From Arcanobacterium ihumii (GTDB lineage: Bacteria; Actinomycetota; Actinomycetes; Actinomycetales; Actinomycetaceae), in NCBI RefSeq assembly GCF_900604515.1, contig NZ_UWOS01000002.1, positions 62,001 through 126,000 of the forward strand: a DNA stretch of 64,000 bases, given 5' to 3'. This document shows positions 18,321-28,018 of this stretch, in pieces. The notes under the pieces were generated by a model that did not search any database, was not told the DNA's origin, and worked only from the letters and a program-made list of their open reading frames with translations. Numbering within the stretch: position 1 is the first letter of the stretch; every line of letters starts with the position of its first letter. The translations under genes were made by a program, and so were the position numbers.

Positions 18321-18410
18321 GGAGGGGAGTATTCCCACGAAATAACGGCTCGTCAGTACGATGGTTCTGCCATCCGGGTCGTAGCCCTCGCATGGCGGGA
18401 AGAGACCTCC
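18321..18410 (+). ncRNA. yybP-ykoY manganese riboswitch
   Basis: The 5' strand GGAGGGGAGTA (18321-18331) can close onto GAAGAGACCTCC (18399-18410) through GGAGG/CCTCC. Between them are CGTCAGTACG, the hairpin ATGG/CCAT and CCGGGTCGTAGCCC, in the order seen in yybP-ykoY leaders. This class binds Mn2+ and typically precedes TerC/Alx-type and other metal-handling genes, as here. A downstream hairpin, CCGGTA (18409-18414) with TACCGG (18429-18434), overlaps the GGAAAGGG ribosome-binding site, so translational control is plausible. Confidence 0.75.
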
Positions 18411-18445
18411 GGTATTTGACTTTACCAGTACCGGAAAGGGCGATT

Positions 18446-19540
18446 GTGACGCTGTCATCTTTACTATCACATTCCTGGGCACAACAGATGTTCCAAGCTA
18501 CCCAAACTAATTCATTGTCTGATATGCACGTATATCTTTGGGAATGGTTTGCACTTGGAGCTTTTGTGCTCTCACTCATTTTGTTCGATCTGCTCGGTCA
18601 CGTTCGCAAGGCACATGAACCAACAATCAAAGAAGCCGCTATTTGGAGTAGCATCTATATCTCCTTAGCGATTATATTTGGCATCTCTTTGCTTGTGCGC
18701 CATGGATCGCAATTCGCCACGGAGTACTTCGCGGGTTATATCACCGAATATTCATTGTCACTAGACAATATCTTCGTCTTTATCATCATCATTTCAGCCT
18801 TTAAAGTTCCGCGTATCTATCAGCAAAAAGTATTGATGTACGGAATTATAATTGCTTTGACCTTGCGATTCGTATTTATCTTGCTAGGTGCTGCACTTGT
18901 AGAACGCTATATTTGGGTATTCTTCATCTTTGGTGCTTGGATGCTCTACACCTCGATAAAACAGGTTATTGACGGCGTAAACGAAGCACGTGAACGTGAC
19001 TCTCAACTCGAGCCTAGTGAAGAATACGAACCAAACTTCACCACTCGTTTAATTTCAAAGTACATTCCCACGACGGACGGCTACGTAGGCGATCGCCTTA
19101 TCACACGGCACGCGGGAAAGACAATGATCACGCCACTTCTACTCTGCATCGTATCTATTGGTTCAGTTGATCTTATGTTCGCGTTGGATTCAATTCCTGC
19201 AATTTACGGTCTTACTAAAGAACCGTTTATCGTCTTTGCAGCTAACGCCTTTGCGCTGTTGGGTCTACGCCAGCTGTTCTTCTTAATTGATGGTTTGCTC
19301 GAAAAGCTAATTTACCTTCACTTCGGCCTTGCAGCAATTCTCGGTTTCATAGCGGTTAAACTCATCGTTCATGCTTCACACGGATACGGTTACTTGGAAG
19401 CTATTCCAGAGCCATCGATCTTGTTCTCAGTCTTGTTCATTGTTTTCTCGATCATTATTACTGTGATTGTTTCAGTAATCGGTGCAAGAAAAATAGAAGC
19501 CCACTTAGGCAAACAGGACGATCCCGCAGAAGATGAGTAA
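18446..19540 (+). CDS. TerC-family integral membrane protein
   Basis: Multi-pass membrane protein of the TerC/Alx family, linked in other bacteria to Mn2+ export or metalation of exported proteins. Nine or so hydrophobic segments; family signatures are ITEYSLSLDNIFVFIIII (about 109-126 in this model) with the acidic metal-site residues, and DLMFALDSIPAI further down, each with the conserved D in a helix. The start is uncertain. GTG 18446 has a strong GGAAAGGG 5 nt upstream and fits the riboswitch expression platform. Homologues tend to begin near MHVYLWEWF (ATG 18524), which lacks a ribosome-binding site. A Mn2+ riboswitch precedes it. Confidence 0.85.
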   Translation: MTLSSLLSHSWAQQMFQATQTNSLSDMHVYLWEWFALGAFVLSLILFDLLGHVRKAHEPTIKEAAIWSSIYISLAIIFGISLLVRHGSQFATEYFAGYITEYSLSLDNIFVFIIIISAFKVPRIYQQKVLMYGIIIALTLRFVFILLGAALVERYIWVFFIFGAWMLYTSIKQVIDGVNEARERDSQLEPSEEYEPNFTTRLISKYIPTTDGYVGDRLITRHAGKTMITPLLLCIVSIGSVDLMFALDSIPAIYGLTKEPFIVFAANAFALLGLRQLFFLIDGLLEKLIYLHFGLAAILGFIAVKLIVHASHGYGYLEAIPEPSILFSVLFIVFSIIITVIVSVIGARKIEAHLGKQDDPAEDE

Positions 19541-19589
19541 TTGACCAGGATCTGTTTTATATAGGTTTCGGTCACAATGAAAATTATCT

Positions 19590-19631
19590 GGTGGGGCGGT
19601 TTACGGTTTCAAAACTGTAAACCGCCCCACC
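19590..19631. terminator. shared hairpin between convergent genes
   Basis: 20-bp stem GGTGGGGCGGTTTACGGTTT (19590-19609) against 19612-19631 with one wobble pair, between the convergent TerC and SBF-like genes. No long U tract on either side. Confidence 0.75.
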
Positions 19632-19638
19632 ATGTCTG

Positions 19639-20592
19639 TTAGATAGACTTATTGGATAATCGCCGCGCAATGATGGCACAAACAAAAAGTTGTAACTGGT
19701 GAAAGAGGATTACTGGAACAACTAAGGTGGCAACCGCCGAGCCTGTGAAAAGTGCTTTTGCTATCGGAAGACCACTGGCAAGTGATTTCTTCGAACCACA
19801 CATGAGCAGCACAATTTGACGCTCACGATCTAAGTGTAAAGCTCTTCCTCCATGCCAGGTAGCAGATAGCATCAGGATAAGGAGCGCGCCCAGAACCATG
19901 AAGAGCACAAAAAGTTGACCTAGGGTAACGCTTGTCCATACGCCGTCATTCGTTGCACTGGTGACCGCCGAAAATACGACGATTATGATAGCTAAGTTAT
20001 CGGTGATCTTCGTAATCGACCGGTACTTACGCATAAAATTTCCTAGGAGTGGTTGCAGGACTTGACCAATAATAAAAGGGAGTAAAAGCTTAACAAGTAC
20101 TGAATTAAAGCCTTGACTGTTGCTCGCCATACCTCCAATGAAAATAAACACCAGAAGAGGGGTAATGAAAATCCCTAAAATATTCGAAATGGTTGCTGCA
20201 CAAACCGCACCGGCAACATCTCCTTTTGCGATTGAGACGAAGGTTACCGAGGACTGGACCGTAGATGGCAGAAGGCTGAGAAATAAGATGCCAAGAGCAA
20301 AATTTTCGCCTATAAACCCACGCAAAATGAAGTACAGCACCCATCCAATTATTGGAAAGAGCAGGTATGTGCTTGCTAGTACAGAAAGCTGGAGCTTGAG
20401 ATCTTTGAGCCCAAGAATAACCTCGGATGAGTGCAACCTCATGCCGTAAAAAAGGAAAACTAATGCTACGGCCACATCTCCAATGAGAGATAACGACTGT
20501 TCATAGCGCACATCGGGTGGGAAAAGTATTCCCACCACAAACGCTATTAAAATTCCCGAAACAAGAAAATCTGGTTTGAAACGATAACGCAC
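19639..20592 (-). CDS. bile acid:sodium symporter-like (SBF-like) membrane protein
   Basis: 317-aa membrane protein with about nine to ten hydrophobic segments, matching the SBF-like family (bile acid:sodium symporter superfamily; relatives include YfeH). Recognisable parts are the LFYGMRLHSSEV segment, SLLPSTVQSSVTFVSIAKGD in the first crossover region and FTGSAVATLVVPVILFHQLQLFVCA near the C terminus. Natural substrate not known; organic anions are likely. GTG start with TAAATT ending 6 nt before it and no Shine-Dalgarno, hence a leaderless transcript. Confidence 0.82.
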   Translation of the reverse strand: MRYRFKPDFLVSGILIAFVVGILFPPDVRYEQSLSLIGDVAVALVFLFYGMRLHSSEVILGLKDLKLQLSVLASTYLLFPIIGWVLYFILRGFIGENFALGILFLSLLPSTVQSSVTFVSIAKGDVAGAVCAATISNILGIFITPLLVFIFIGGMASNSQGFNSVLVKLLLPFIIGQVLQPLLGNFMRKYRSITKITDNLAIIIVVFSAVTSATNDGVWTSVTLGQLFVLFMVLGALLILMLSATWHGGRALHLDRERQIVLLMCGSKKSLASGLPIAKALFTGSAVATLVVPVILFHQLQLFVCAIIARRLSNKSI

Positions 20593-20598
20593 GTAGTT

Positions 20599-20604
20599 AA
20601 TTTA
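20599..20604 (-). promoter_or_regulatory. -10 element of leaderless SBF-like gene promoter
   Basis: On the minus strand TAAATT is followed by AACTAC and then the GTG start: the 6-nt spacing seen at other leaderless genes in the window. Confidence 0.5.
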
Positions 20605-20644
20605 CTCTATAGCTAATGTGGTTAAGAGCTAATTAGCTTGAAAA

Positions 20645-20929
20645 TTACGCCCAAGGACCCAAAACAGGATCCCACATCAAAGCCTTACGTTCAAGGATAA
20701 TGCCATCCACATTGAGCGGATCATTATCTAGAAGTGCAAGTGCAGCGTCGGCATCTTCAGCACGAACAATTAGCATTGCTCCACCGTCTAGGAATGGACC
20801 AGAAGCGAGCAATTCTCCGTTGTTCAAAAGAGCACGTAAGAACTCGCGATGAGCTGGTCGTACACGGGCGAGGTCGTCTGGACGAGCTGGATCGTAGGTA
20901 TAAAACACAGAGGCAATATTCATAGACAT
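20645..20929 (-). CDS. YciI-like protein
   Basis: 94-aa protein of the YciI-like ferredoxin-fold family: PAHREFLRALLNNGELLASGPF (short of a catalytic name), then GGAMLIVRAEDADAALALLDNDP and the terminal VDGIILERKAL segment. The conserved His (in RPAHREF) and Asp typical of the family are present. Cellular role unknown; the fold is also used by muconolactone-isomerase-like enzymes. ATG at 20929 has a G-rich site upstream; a second ATG lies at 20923. Transcribed divergently from uvrA. Confidence 0.85.
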   Translation of the reverse strand: MSMNIASVFYTYDPARPDDLARVRPAHREFLRALLNNGELLASGPFLDGGAMLIVRAEDADAALALLDNDPLNVDGIILERKALMWDPVLGPWA

Positions 20930-21022
20930 GCCCCCATGATAGTCCGAATAGGTGTTGGACGGTTAGAATTTTTACGCTCTTGGGGATATTTTGTGAGATC
21001 AGAATAGAACTCTCTCGAACGT

Positions 21023-21051
21023 TTGTTTGTATATCGTTAGGAGATTAAGCT
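21023..21051 (+). promoter_or_regulatory. uvrA leaderless promoter
   Basis: TTGTTT (21023-21028) and TAAGCT (21046-21051) are 17 bp apart, and TAAGCT ends 6 nt before the GTG start. An AGGAG lies 14 nt from the GTG, too far to serve as a normal ribosome-binding site. Confidence 0.6.
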
Positions 21052-21057
21052 TTACTT

Positions 21058-23943
21058 GTGCATGATTCGATTCATATTCAAGGTGCCCGAGAAAATAACC
21101 TCAAGAATATTACGGTTGATATTCCTCGAGACAAGCTAGTCGTTATCACCGGTCTTTCCGGATCGGGCAAATCCTCAATTGCTTTCGATACCATTTTCGC
21201 CGAAGGTCAACGTCGGTATGTGGAATCCCTCAGTGCCTATGCACGCCAGTTTCTCGGGCAAATGGATAAACCTGACGTTGATTTCATTGAGGGTCTATCG
21301 CCTGCAGTATCTATCGATCAAAAATCAACGAACCGAAATCCGCGTTCAACCGTCGGTACCATCACTGAAGTCTATGACTATTTGAGGCTTCTTTTTGCGC
21401 GCGCTGGAACCCAGCTTTGCCCACAATGCGGGGAAAAGATTGAGGCTCAATCGGCTGAACAGATTGTTAATCGATTAGAAAAATTTAAAAATGGCACGCG
21501 TTTTCAGATTCTCGCGCCGATTATTCGTGGTCAAAAAGGCGAACACGTTGATGTATTTAAGGAACTCGTTAAAGACGGTTACTCACGAGTCATCGTAGAT
21601 GGTGAACCAACGCGACTTACTGACATTCCGAAGCTTGCTAAGACTCGGAAGCACACGATTGACGTCGTTATTGATCGAATCGGATTAAAAGAAGGTATTA
21701 GAAGTCGCCTCAATGATTCCATCGAAACTGCGTTGCGGTTGTCGCATGGTATTGTCGTCGTCGATTTCGTAGATCTTGGAGAAGACGATCCGAATAAGTT
21801 GATGCGTTTCTCGGAAAAGCGTGCTTGCCCTAACGATCATCCGCTCGAACTTGAAGAAATCGAACCTCGTACCTTTTCTTTTAACGCTCCATACGGTGCT
21901 TGCCCCGACTGCGAAGGCATTGGATTCAAAGCACAGGTTTCTCCAGACCTCGTTATCCAAGATCCAGAACTTTCCATTGCTGATGGCGCAATCGTCCCTT
22001 GGTCCGTCACGGCTTCTTCACAAGCAAGGGAATACCACTTACGGCAGTTGGAGTCCCTAGGTGAAGAACTCGGTTTCGATTTGAAGACACCATGGAAGGA
22101 CATCCCTGCTCAAGCACAAGAATCGATCCTTCACGGTCACGATTTTAAAGTGAAGATGAAATATCGAAATCGTTGGGGACGCGAGAAGATGTATTCATCC
22201 GGCTTCGAAGGCGTCATGCACTTTGTTGAACGGAAATTTAACGAGACGGAGTCCGACTATGCCAAGGAGCGCTATGCCGGCTTTATGTGCAATATCCCAT
22301 GTAAAACTTGTGGGGGAGCGAGACTGAAGCAAGAAGTCCTCGCTGTACGTGTTGGCTCGGTGAATATCTCTGAGCTCACTAATATGCCAATCTCCGAATC
22401 TTTAGAATACATGCAGAATCTCGAGCTTGGTCAACGTGAACAAAAGATCGCTTCTCAAATCTTGCGCGAAATTCTAGAGCGGTTAAACTTCCTTGTAACC
22501 GTCGGGCTCGGTTACCTTACTCTCTCGCGTTCTGCTGGGAGCCTTTCCGGTGGAGAAGCGCAAAGAATTCGACTTGCCACCCAGATCGGATCAGGTCTGG
22601 TTGGTGTACTCTACGTCCTTGATGAACCTTCGATCGGTCTTCACCAAAGAGACAATGATAAGCTACTTGAGGCTCTTTTCCGGCTACGAGACTTAGGAAA
22701 CACTCTCGTCGTCGTAGAACATGACGAAGACACGATCCGCCGATCCGATTGGCTTTTGGATATCGGTCCTTATGCCGGCGAACACGGTGGCGAAGTCATC
22801 TATTCGGGTCCGCCAGAAGGAATTGTGGACGCAGAGCGTTCGATAACCGGTGCATATTTATCTGGAAAGCGTGACATCACTGTTCCACGAAACCGTAGGA
22901 AGATTGATAAGAAGCGACAGATTACTGTTGAAGGCGCAGAGGAAAACAACCTTCAAAACATCACTGTAAAATTCCCGATTGGTGTTTTTACGGTCATTAC
23001 TGGTGTATCCGGATCAGGAAAATCTTCCTTGGTAAATTCGATCCTTTACCAGGTGCTCGCTAATAAACTTAATCGGGCACGGCATCTTCCCGGTAAGCAT
23101 AAGCGTGTCACGGGACTCGACGAACTAGATAAAATTGTGCACGTTGACCAGTCACCGATCGGGCGGACTCCTCGTTCAAATGCAGCTACATATACAGGCA
23201 TGTGGGACCAAATTAGAACGCTTTTTGCTCAGACACCTGACGCAAAAATCCGCGGTTATGGACCTGGTCGATTTTCTTTCAACGTCAAGGGCGGACGTTG
23301 CGAAGCCTGTCACGGCGATGGAACTTTGAAAATTGAGATGAATTTCCTTCCGGACGTGTATGTTCCGTGCGAAGTTTGCAACGGTGCACGTTATAACCGT
23401 GAAACTTTGGAAGTACACTACAAGGGCAAGAACGTGGCTGAAGTTCTCAATATGACGATTTCCGAAGCAAAGGACTTTTTTGCATCCGTTCCACGTATTA
23501 CCAAGTACCTCGAACTACTAGAATCGGTTGGACTCGGATACATCCGTCTAGGTCAACCTGCAACTACATTATCGGGCGGTGAAGCACAGCGTGTAAAACT
23601 TGCTTCGGAGCTTCACAAACGCTCGACGGGTAAAACAGTGTATCTTCTCGATGAGCCCACCACCGGACTCCACTTTGAGGACGTACGAAAGCTCTTGCAG
23701 GTTTTACAAGGGCTCACCGATAAGGGCAATACCGTGATAGTGATTGAGCACAACCTCGACGTCATTAAGACTGCTGACTGGGTAATCGATCTCGGCCCTG
23801 AAGGAGGAAAACACGGAGGTCTTGTGGTAGCCGAAGGTACTCCAGAAGTTGTTGCCGGAGTTAAGGAATCTTTCACCGGGCAATACCTCGCTCCGATTCT
23901 TAACAAGGCAGGCACACTCACTTCGAAAAAGAAAAAGTCTTAA
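21058..23943 (+). CDS. uvrA: excinuclease ABC subunit A
   Basis: Damage-recognition ATPase of nucleotide excision repair, 961 aa with two ABC modules. First Walker [15 protein letters not shown] (about 31-44), first zinc-finger region from [11 protein letters not shown] (about 120), CP..CP-type cysteines near 258 and 281, first ABC signature [13 protein letters not shown] (about 496-508). Second Walker [16 protein letters not shown] (about 648-662), zinc finger CEACHGDG...CEVCNGARY (about 748-780), signature [13 protein letters not shown] (about 838-850). GTG start behind a leaderless-type promoter. uvrC follows after 6 nt, so the two are one unit. Confidence 0.97.
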   Translation: MHDSIHIQGARENNLKNITVDIPRDKLVVITGLSGSGKSSIAFDTIFAEGQRRYVESLSAYARQFLGQMDKPDVDFIEGLSPAVSIDQKSTNRNPRSTVGTITEVYDYLRLLFARAGTQLCPQCGEKIEAQSAEQIVNRLEKFKNGTRFQILAPIIRGQKGEHVDVFKELVKDGYSRVIVDGEPTRLTDIPKLAKTRKHTIDVVIDRIGLKEGIRSRLNDSIETALRLSHGIVVVDFVDLGEDDPNKLMRFSEKRACPNDHPLELEEIEPRTFSFNAPYGACPDCEGIGFKAQVSPDLVIQDPELSIADGAIVPWSVTASSQAREYHLRQLESLGEELGFDLKTPWKDIPAQAQESILHGHDFKVKMKYRNRWGREKMYSSGFEGVMHFVERKFNETESDYAKERYAGFMCNIPCKTCGGARLKQEVLAVRVGSVNISELTNMPISESLEYMQNLELGQREQKIASQILREILERLNFLVTVGLGYLTLSRSAGSLSGGEAQRIRLATQIGSGLVGVLYVLDEPSIGLHQRDNDKLLEALFRLRDLGNTLVVVEHDEDTIRRSDWLLDIGPYAGEHGGEVIYSGPPEGIVDAERSITGAYLSGKRDITVPRNRRKIDKKRQITVEGAEENNLQNITVKFPIGVFTVITGVSGSGKSSLVNSILYQVLANKLNRARHLPGKHKRVTGLDELDKIVHVDQSPIGRTPRSNAATYTGMWDQIRTLFAQTPDAKIRGYGPGRFSFNVKGGRCEACHGDGTLKIEMNFLPDVYVPCEVCNGARYNRETLEVHYKGKNVAEVLNMTISEAKDFFASVPRITKYLELLESVGLGYIRLGQPATTLSGGEAQRVKLASELHKRSTGKTVYLLDEPTTGLHFEDVRKLLQVLQGLTDKGNTVIVIEHNLDVIKTADWVIDLGPEGGKHGGLVVAEGTPEVVAGVKESFTGQYLAPILNKAGTLTSKKKKS

Positions 23944-23949
23944 GGAACA

Positions 23950-25953
23950 ATGGCTGATCCTCAAAGCTATCGTCCACGAACTCAGGATATTCCGGAGAAC
24001 CCAGGCGTTTATCGATTTATCGACGACGACGGTCGCGTTATTTACGTCGGTAAGGCAAAGAACCTTCGTAAGAGGTTGCTTTCCTATTTTCGTGATCCCG
24101 TCGTCCTTCACCCACGCACTCGGCAAATGGTGTTTACTGCTGTACGCGTGGTGTGGGTGGTAGTGAAATCAGAGCTCGAGGCACTCACGCTTGAATACGC
24201 ATGGATTAAAGAATATAACCCACGATTCAACGTCATGTATCGCGATGATAAATCGTATCCATATCTTGCGGTAACAATGAGCGAAGAGTTTCCTCGATTA
24301 ATGGTTACTCGCGATTCGCATAAACGCGGTACTAGATATTATGGTCCATATACTCAGGTGTGGGCGGTACGCGAATCTCTTGAATTGTTGTTAAGAGTTT
24401 TTCCGGTTCGATCGTGTACCAAGGGAGTGTTTAACAGCGCTAAGAAGAGTGGGCGTCCATGCCTCAACGGGTATATTGATCGATGTAGTGCGCCCTGTGT
24501 AGGACGAGTTTCAGCGGAGGAACACAGAGAACTTGTGAACTCCATCGTGAAATTTTTAGATGGAACCGGAGAAGCTCTAATCAAGCAAAAAACTCTAGCA
24601 ATGCAGTCGGCTTCAGAAAACCTCGAATTTGAATTAGCAGCTAAGTTACGGGACCAAGTTCAGGCACTCCAAACAATTGCTCAGAAGAACACGGTGGTGC
24701 TTGATGCGAATATCGATGCCGATGTTTTTGGACTCGAATTTGATGAGATAGAAGCAAGCGTACAAGTTTTCTATATTCGAGGTGGACGGATTCGAGGGCA
24801 GCGAGGTTGGGTTACTGACACCTCGGGTACGGGCCCCGAAGAGTTGCTTTCTGAGCTTCTTATCCAAGTCTATGGAACCTACTCGAACGCTGGAAGTATG
24901 AACGTTAAAGAAGATGCGAAATCGGTGGACGACGTCGCCCACACTGCAACAAAGGCGATTCCGCGTCAAATTTGGCTACCATCAATTCCATCCGATGCGC
25001 AAACCCTACAGACATGGCTCACTTCATTACGCGGAGCGAAGGTGGAAATTCGCACCCCCCGAAAAGGATTGAAAGCTCAGCTGATGAGCACGGTTCATCT
25101 CAACGCGGTTCAGGCATTGCGACGCCACAAACTACACCGCTCGGGAGATATTACTGAACGCTCACAAGCTCTTGAAGAATTACGGTCTGGGCTTTCCCTG
25201 GATCGAGCACCACTTCGAATCGAATGCTACGACATTTCACATACCCAAGGCACCCATCAGGTGGCGTCTATGGTTGTCTTTGAAGATGGCCTAGCCAAAA
25301 AACAAGATTATAGGCACTTTATTGTGCGCGGTCCTGACGGAAATGGTGCACGAGATGATACTGCGGCTATGGACGAAGTCCTACACCGGCGCCTTCAACG
25401 CCTCGCAAGTGGAGCGGACGCTGCCGATGCCTCCGATGATGAACCGACGTCTGGGCCGGAGACAGAAGCTGATCGAAAGCCACACAGGTTTGCATATCGA
25501 CCTGATCTCATTGTCGTTGACGGTGGTTTACCGCAGGTGAATGCGGCGCAACGAGTGGTCGATGAACTTGGAGCAGATATCCCAGTGATCGGATTGGCAA
25601 AAAGATTAGAGGAAATCTGGATACCAAACGAGGATTTTCCACTCATTCTTCCGCGCACCTCACCCTCTTTGCGAATGCTCCAGTATTTGCGAGATGAATC
25701 GCACCGATTCGCTATCACCTTCCATCGAAAGAAACGATCAAAAGCAATGACGCGATCAATCTTGGACGATGTGCCGGGTCTTGGGCCTGTAAGGCAGAAA
25801 GCTTTGCTTAAACACTTTGGTTCCGTTTCACGCATTCGGAAAGCTAGCGTAGAAGATCTTAGTGCCGTTAAAGGTATCGGATCCACTTACGCTACAACCA
25901 TCTACAATTTTTTGGCGAAACCAACCGAACCGGGAGATCCACGGCAAGCGTGA
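23950..25953 (+). CDS. uvrC: excinuclease ABC subunit C
   Basis: Makes both incisions around a UvrAB-marked lesion. The 667-aa protein has the GIY-YIG domain (NPGVYRFIDDDGRVIYVGKA, about 17-36), a cysteine cluster in CLNGYIDRCSAPCVGRV, the UVR motif that meets UvrB (about 215-250), an RNase H-like endonuclease domain (IECYDISHTQGTHQVASMVV, about 421-440; VVDGGLPQVNAAQ) and a C-terminal helix-hairpin-helix pair (LDDVPGLGPVRQKALL). An acidic Ala/Asp/Glu-rich insertion at about 490-515 interrupts the nuclease domain, as in other actinobacterial UvrC. Confidence 0.96.
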   Translation: MADPQSYRPRTQDIPENPGVYRFIDDDGRVIYVGKAKNLRKRLLSYFRDPVVLHPRTRQMVFTAVRVVWVVVKSELEALTLEYAWIKEYNPRFNVMYRDDKSYPYLAVTMSEEFPRLMVTRDSHKRGTRYYGPYTQVWAVRESLELLLRVFPVRSCTKGVFNSAKKSGRPCLNGYIDRCSAPCVGRVSAEEHRELVNSIVKFLDGTGEALIKQKTLAMQSASENLEFELAAKLRDQVQALQTIAQKNTVVLDANIDADVFGLEFDEIEASVQVFYIRGGRIRGQRGWVTDTSGTGPEELLSELLIQVYGTYSNAGSMNVKEDAKSVDDVAHTATKAIPRQIWLPSIPSDAQTLQTWLTSLRGAKVEIRTPRKGLKAQLMSTVHLNAVQALRRHKLHRSGDITERSQALEELRSGLSLDRAPLRIECYDISHTQGTHQVASMVVFEDGLAKKQDYRHFIVRGPDGNGARDDTAAMDEVLHRRLQRLASGADAADASDDEPTSGPETEADRKPHRFAYRPDLIVVDGGLPQVNAAQRVVDELGADIPVIGLAKRLEEIWIPNEDFPLILPRTSPSLRMLQYLRDESHRFAITFHRKKRSKAMTRSILDDVPGLGPVRQKALLKHFGSVSRIRKASVEDLSAVKGIGSTYATTIYNFLAKPTEPGDPRQA

Positions 25954-26024
25954 TGTAATCACTGGAACAACCGTGGGCTTAATCTAGATAGGCACCTGCG
26001 GCATTTACATGGCAACATAGATAT

Positions 26025-26969
26025 ATGGGTGAAATATTCGATATTAACGACACTGCGAAAATCCCAGTTGGCATCGCGAAGTTAGATGGGCAAACCGATC
26101 TTCCCGCCGTCGATGTGCCTGAAATTATTATAATTACTGGGATGTCTGGAGCGGGACGCACTCGTGCAGGTGCAACACTCGAGGATCTGGGGTGGTACGT
26201 TATCGATAATCTTCCACCACGTCTTTTGCCGGCAATGGCTGGACTTGTTACAGCACAAAGCGGGGTAAAGAAGCTTGCTTGTGTGGTTGATGTTCGCACC
26301 CGCGAGTTCTTCCAAGAACTTATGGGCATACTCAAAGAACTTGACGATAACAACACGAATTACCGTATTCTTTTCCTCGATGCCAGCAATGAAGAGCTTG
26401 TTCGTCGCTATGAATCTGTTCGCCGCCCACATCCGCTCCAGGGCGGTGGTCGTCTACTCGATGGCATCATGTACGAGCGGAACGTTATCGAAGGACTGCG
26501 GTTACGTTCCGACGTCGTCATTGATACCACCACGATGTCTATCCATGACCTCGCTCGAAAGGTACGCAACCTAGTAACCGCCGACGGTGAGGCGCGCGTC
26601 CATTTAACCGTTATGTCCTTCGGCTTCAAATACGGTCTTCCCGTCGATGCCGATCACGTCGCTGACGTTCGTTTTCTTCCAAACCCCTATTGGGTAACTG
26701 AACTTCGGCATTTAACAGGTAAAGATGAACCGGTTCGTGATTTCGTCCTTTCCATTGACGGTGCCCAAGCTTTTGCAAATCAGTACGTTGATCTACTTTC
26801 TAGAATCGTTAATGGTTACGAACGCGAGCTCAAGCCATATGTAACGATCGCGATCGGATGTACAGGTGGAAAGCACCGTTCCGTTGCGATGGCCGAAGAG
26901 ATCGCAACTCAATTCGGTACCCTTGGTCTTCCAGTCCGTACGATCCATCGCGATCTTGGCAGAGAGTGA
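26025..26969 (+). CDS. rapZ: RapZ/YvcJ-family nucleotide-binding protein
   Basis: P-loop protein that in Escherichia coli targets small RNAs to RNase E and binds UDP-GlcNAc precursors; in Gram-positives (YvcJ) the role is less defined. 314 aa. Modified Walker A TGMSGAGRTRAG (about 38-49), then WYVIDNLPPRLLPAM (about 57-71), VDVRTREF, FLDASNEELVRRY, RRPHPL, and the C-terminal RapZ signature IAIGCTGGKHRSVAMAE (about 276-292). Start ATG lacks a clear ribosome-binding site and CAACAT ends 6 nt before it, so it may be leaderless. Followed by yvcK after 4 nt. Confidence 0.93.
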   Translation: MGEIFDINDTAKIPVGIAKLDGQTDLPAVDVPEIIIITGMSGAGRTRAGATLEDLGWYVIDNLPPRLLPAMAGLVTAQSGVKKLACVVDVRTREFFQELMGILKELDDNNTNYRILFLDASNEELVRRYESVRRPHPLQGGGRLLDGIMYERNVIEGLRLRSDVVIDTTTMSIHDLARKVRNLVTADGEARVHLTVMSFGFKYGLPVDADHVADVRFLPNPYWVTELRHLTGKDEPVRDFVLSIDGAQAFANQYVDLLSRIVNGYERELKPYVTIAIGCTGGKHRSVAMAEEIATQFGTLGLPVRTIHRDLGRE

Positions 26970-26973
26970 ACAT

Positions 26974-27924
26974 ATGCCGAATTCGTACATTGGTTCGCGC
27001 GGGCAACGTGTCGTTGCACTGGGTGGCGGTCACGGACTCTATGCTTCTCTTTCAGCGCTAAAAATTCTTACACGCAATATCACGGCTATTGTTACTGTTG
27101 CAGATGACGGTGGTTCATCGGGACGCCTCCGCGAAGAACTCGGAGTTCTTCCACCCGGCGATCTTCGCATGGCTCTTTCAGCTCTTTGCGATGATGGGGA
27201 ATGGGGGCAAACCTGGCGTGACGTTCTCCAACATCGTTTCAGCTCAGAGGGGCCACTCAACGGTCATTCTTTGGGAAATTTGTTGATCTCTGGATTGTGG
27301 GAATTGCTTGGCGATTCGATGGAGGGGCTCGACTGGGTTGGGCGGCTACTCGATACTAAGGGCAGGGTAGTGCCAATGGCTACGGTTCCGATTGATATCG
27401 AGGCCGATATTCGCACAGATGAAGGCATGAAAACAATTTATGGACAAGTGTCTATTGCCCAATCCCATGCAGATATCGAATCTATCCGAATTAACCCGCC
27501 TTATCCGCCTGCAGAACCAGAAGCAATCAAAGCACTTAACGATGCTGATTGGGTAATCTTCGGTCCAGGATCGTGGTATACCTCGGTCATTCCACATCTC
27601 ATGGTCCCAGATTTACGCAAAGCCGTAGTTGAATCTCAAGCTCGCAAAGCACTTGTGATTAATTTGGTGGCAGATGCAGAAACGACGACGATGACTCCCG
27701 CCGATCATGTACGGAGTTTTCATGATCATGCACCCGATCTTCAGCTCGATGCGGTTATTATGGATCGTAGCGCGGAGTGTGATTGGACTGATTTATCGGC
27801 AGCTGCACAGTTGTGTGGTGCGAAAGTGGTTGCCAAAAATATTTCTGATCCGCATCGACGCGGTTGCCATGATCATCTCAATCTAGCTGCGGCTTACCGG
27901 CAGCTGTTTGTAGATTTGTCTTGA
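26974..27924 (+). CDS. yvcK: gluconeogenesis factor YvcK / CofD-like protein
   Basis: 316-aa protein of the YvcK (CuvA in mycobacteria) family, which binds UDP-sugars and is needed for cell-envelope synthesis and growth on gluconeogenic carbon. N-terminal VVALGGGHGLYASLSALK (about 13-30), VADDGGSSGRLREELG (about 46-61), GPGSWYTSVIPHL (about 195-207). The frame is open upstream into rapZ, but ATG 26974, 4 nt after the rapZ stop with GAGAGTG upstream, matches the family start. Middle gene of the conserved rapZ-yvcK-whiA set. Confidence 0.94.
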   Translation: MPNSYIGSRGQRVVALGGGHGLYASLSALKILTRNITAIVTVADDGGSSGRLREELGVLPPGDLRMALSALCDDGEWGQTWRDVLQHRFSSEGPLNGHSLGNLLISGLWELLGDSMEGLDWVGRLLDTKGRVVPMATVPIDIEADIRTDEGMKTIYGQVSIAQSHADIESIRINPPYPPAEPEAIKALNDADWVIFGPGSWYTSVIPHLMVPDLRKAVVESQARKALVINLVADAETTTMTPADHVRSFHDHAPDLQLDAVIMDRSAECDWTDLSAAAQLCGAKVVAKNISDPHRRGCHDHLNLAAAYRQLFVDLS

Positions 27925-28018
27925 ACTGACTAATCTACTTTAAGTATTTCGCTATTTCTTAAATAATAATCGTCAGACACAACATTCATTCGCATTTCAC
28001 GAAGGGAACCAGAGGGCT

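Noticed and set aside
26866-26973. Upstream extension of yvcK inside rapZ
   Set aside because: No homology in the extra residues; ATG 26974 lies 4 nt after the rapZ stop and matches the family start.
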